Shown here: positions 61,346-64,000 of the stretch, in pieces
Layout of the letters: each line of letters starts with the position of its first letter
Numbering within the stretch: the stretch's first letter is position 1
NCBI GenBank assembly: GCA_013396915.1
Contig: VWZL01002789.1
Location: forward strand, 33,518 to 97,517
Origin: Stercorarius parasiticus
Lineage: Eukaryota > Chordata > Aves > Charadriiformes > Stercorariidae
Length of the DNA stretch: 64,000 nt
Direction of reading: 5' to 3'
Translations under genes and position numbers: made by a program
Notes under the pieces: model-generated
What the model saw: only the letters and a program-made list of their open reading frames with translations
Database searches by the model: none
Told to the model about the DNA's origin: nothing

Positions 61346-64000
61346 CTGAAGTGAGTCTGATAATTTTTAAACAAAAAGAATAGGAAAAGGACAATAAATT
61401 CTTCAAATTTTCAGACAGGGTTTAGAATTTAGCACAAACAAAATTGTCACTCTTATTAATAGATACCTTGAATGTGTCCAGTCTCTTCTGGAAGATAAGA
61501 AATTTCAAAGGTCTGGACACAGGCGTTTTTTTTAATATTAAGAGATGAGAACTCAATTATTTGGAAATGAATTTCGTTTTTTGATATAATGTTTTCCTGT
61601 GTGTAAATGTGTGTGTAAATTCAGCACTCTGATTGATTAATACTATTTTAATTAAAGAGTTTCAGAGTATCTCTTTTTAAAAAAAAAAAAATTCTAGACA
61701 TTACTCATACAGTGCATTGCACAAAGGACAAGTCTGTGCACAAAGACAGTGCACAGTGACAGTAGGTGTCAGAGCCAGTTCTTGTTCCTGAACCCATTTT
61801 CTCTGCTGTTGTATAGCAAATAGGTATTATTTATACAATATCTATACGAAGTTAATTAGACGGATTTCAGAAGAAGCGAAACAAACTCAAAAGGGTGAAG
61901 GACAAACTGATCCCAGAGAGGGACTCAACCTTCCCCAAAAGCAGGGAGGACAAATCAAACCAGTAAGAGGCAGAGTCTCACTTCAAAAATGATTCACAAA
62001 ACAGAGTCTGGAGTGAGAGTCCAAGATCTCATAGAAGGTTCATATGGAATTCGGTCAGGAAGTTCTCAGACAGAGAGAGAGGGGCTCCTTTTTAGATAAA
62101 AAATAAGTTATCTTTATAACAGAGATGTGAGGGTGTAGAACATCCCATTTCAAGCAATAAATAGATACTGTTAATTTCTATATTCACCTGTAACATCAAA
62201 TAGATTGACATTTACTGTTCTTTCAGAGCAATTTTATTTTCCCAGGTAGTTTTCCACTTTCTCAGACAATAAATTGCCATTACAGTCCCTTGGTTTTGTG
62301 CTTATCAGTGATACCTCAGGATGTGTCCAGTTTCTAGGTACCCTGGCTGCACTTCAAAGAGTCCAGCTTTTCATTTTCAGGATGTTTCTGGTTCACAGGC
62401 CTAGTCCCCAAGCTTGCAGTTTCAGGCTGGCAGGCCTTTCTCTGTCATTATTTTTCAGCAGACAGTTTCTTCAGTAAATTCCCCCTTCTAACCAGGCCAT
62501 CTTTATGGTCACTCACATCAGCACACAGAGATATTTTCATCTGTATGCTTGAGTAAGTTGGAGGAAGATCAGTTAGATTCTGTTCAACCTACTCTGGCAG
62601 TTAATCTCAGGTAGCTCGGGTAGTTTAGTGACAAAAGGAGGTGAAGAACGATCTTCGCTATGACCCTAATCAAGAGAGAAGATGTAGTCTATGCTTTTTC
62701 CAAAGCAATCCGTACATATGTATGAATGAAATGTCATTTTCTTTCTTCACATAGCCTGCCTACATACTTTTCCCCTCGTGTTTTCCACCCTGTGCAGACC
62801 ACTATTACTAGTCAGAGAGAAAGGAGAAGTAGTCTATTTTAGATAGACCTCCTCACCAAATAGGGTTATAGCTACAGGCATGTATGTACAATTCATGCAA
62901 CCAAAGAAATTGGTCTTGCTCCCTGACAGGTGAAGAGGAGGGAGAAAAATAAAGAATAAAAGTATTGATAATTGTGTGCTGTTATTGAACACTTTGTGGC
63001 AGGTGGGGAGATATTATGAGCAAATTATGTGCCAGATGTTATTGTGATAAATTAAACACGGTGTGTGGACACTCTTGTGATGACATTTTAAGGTCATGAA
63101 AGAGTTATGTAAAGGGCAAAAGCTTACCTTAAAATGAATGAAGGTTGTTTCCTGTGGTATGATGGTACACATGCATGCTTCTTTAAGCAAGAGATTTTTT
63201 TACAGCAATGTGTCATAATGTTTACCTTGACTGCAAAATTATTGGGAAAGCTGTTTACATCCACTGAAGACTGTTTCAGCTGAACTGACTGTGCAAAGCA
63301 TTTGGTAAAGAAGACACGAGCTGACCCTCATCCATAAACAAACTTTTTGCAGATATGTATGTTAAAAACACTTCTGAGTCTAAACCAAAACACAAAACTA
63401 ACCTTGATATTCTATGTAAAAAATATTTCTGATTGAAAGGAATATATTATCTTAGATGTGCAACATTTTTCTTAGAAAAATTATTCTCTAACTTCACAAC
63501 ATCCCTTTCATGGCTGACTTTTTGGAGGGTCTGAATATTGTCCTGGTATTAATGAAAGTTTTTCCCGTTCCTTGTTCTTATGATTTCTACTCATTGGCTA
63601 TTTTGAAGCAGAAAAGCGGAAAGCGGTGTTAAAAGCAGAAAAGGTATAGCTTCACCTTTACCTTTAGAGGAAATTCAGAGGTACCAAAATACCCAAAGAT
63701 GAGGAGATACTAGTTTTGATTCTATATATATGTATAGCAAAACTCAGTTGTAGAGAGTTCATTTGACTCACTATTTGAATTATTAAAAACTGAAAGACTC
63801 TCAAAAGACACAGGAAAAACATGGAATATAAAAATAAAAATATTTATTTAATATTATGGTTGTAGACTCACATGCCTTGATATTATTTAACATAAATTTT
63901 ATCACTTTTAGTAAGCAAAAAGAAAATTCGGCTAATAGTGACCTACAGAGCAATGAAATTGTTAGTTTTGTTTTCCTGCATAAGGGAAAAATTGAAGAGA
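61346..64000. other. Unique AT-rich non-coding DNA
   Basis: No gene is visible. The part 61850-62500 is somewhat GC-richer, with GAGAGAGGGACTC and CAGACAGAGAGAGAGGGG-like words, and could be a decayed LTR or other repeat; I cannot place ends or a target duplication. Confidence 0.45.

Noticed and set aside
1..64000. A new multi-gene system such as a defence, biosynthetic or secretion cluster
   Set aside because: There is no intact coding gene. All clear coding homology is to decayed CR1 retroelements, and the layout is that of a vertebrate gene desert or intron.

Overview
The window looks like a gene-poor piece of a bird nuclear genome. The case rests on repeats: at least ten CR1 LINE fragments with the avian 3' end (GGTTGGACTAGATGATC followed by short ATTCTATGA-like or TTCTA-like tails), plus two endogenous-retrovirus LTRs of types I recall from birds. 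The CR1 type with a TTCTA tail suggests a neoavian bird, but that is tentative. The DNA between repeats is AT-rich, full of stop codons, and shows no rRNA, tRNA, CRISPR array or operon-like layout. I recognise no intact protein-coding gene; the window is most simply an intergenic desert or part of a very large intron.

Layout: 1-3886 unique AT-rich DNA; 3887-6480 a 2.6 kb CR1 on the minus strand (endonuclease to 3' end); 6481-12060 unique; 12061-12601 a short plus-strand CR1; 13382-13822 a 22-bp tandem array followed by a GC-rich island that may be a worn LTR; 17079-17440 a minus-strand CR1; 19159-19890 a solo LTR with a 5-bp target duplication; 20405-20612 and 20740-21752 two plus-strand CR1s, the second holding a 66-N assembly gap; 23487-24187 a second LTR with a TTCTCC expansion inside it; 28687-32912 an almost full-length but dead minus-strand CR1 with ORF1 and ORF2 remnants; 32912-33655 another minus-strand CR1 joined to its 5' end, then an older CR1 piece to about 33850; 38140-39225 an old plus-strand CR1; 42037-42915 a plus-strand CR1 tail; 58536-58782 a plus-strand CR1 tail; about 61190-61345 a possible very old CR1/L3-like remnant. 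The rest is unique AT-rich DNA.

The most unusual observation is that 42037-42836 is an inverted, almost base-perfect copy of 28684-29483. There are no indels over about 790 bp and only two substitutions before the tail arrays diverge. Both arms carry the same frameshifts and the same internal deletion, so the second arm was copied from an already dead element, or both came from one dead parent. Recent mobilisation in trans, gene conversion, inverted duplication and assembly error are the competing explanations.

Other points: a candidate non-annotated exon at 34377-34484 with good splice signals and a short open start; an unassigned, broken reading frame at 42991-43473 on the minus strand; and a mis-sized assembly gap inside a CR1. 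I did not find a convincing new gene system. The window's genes do not work together in any sense: all recognisable coding sequence is decayed retroelement ORF.
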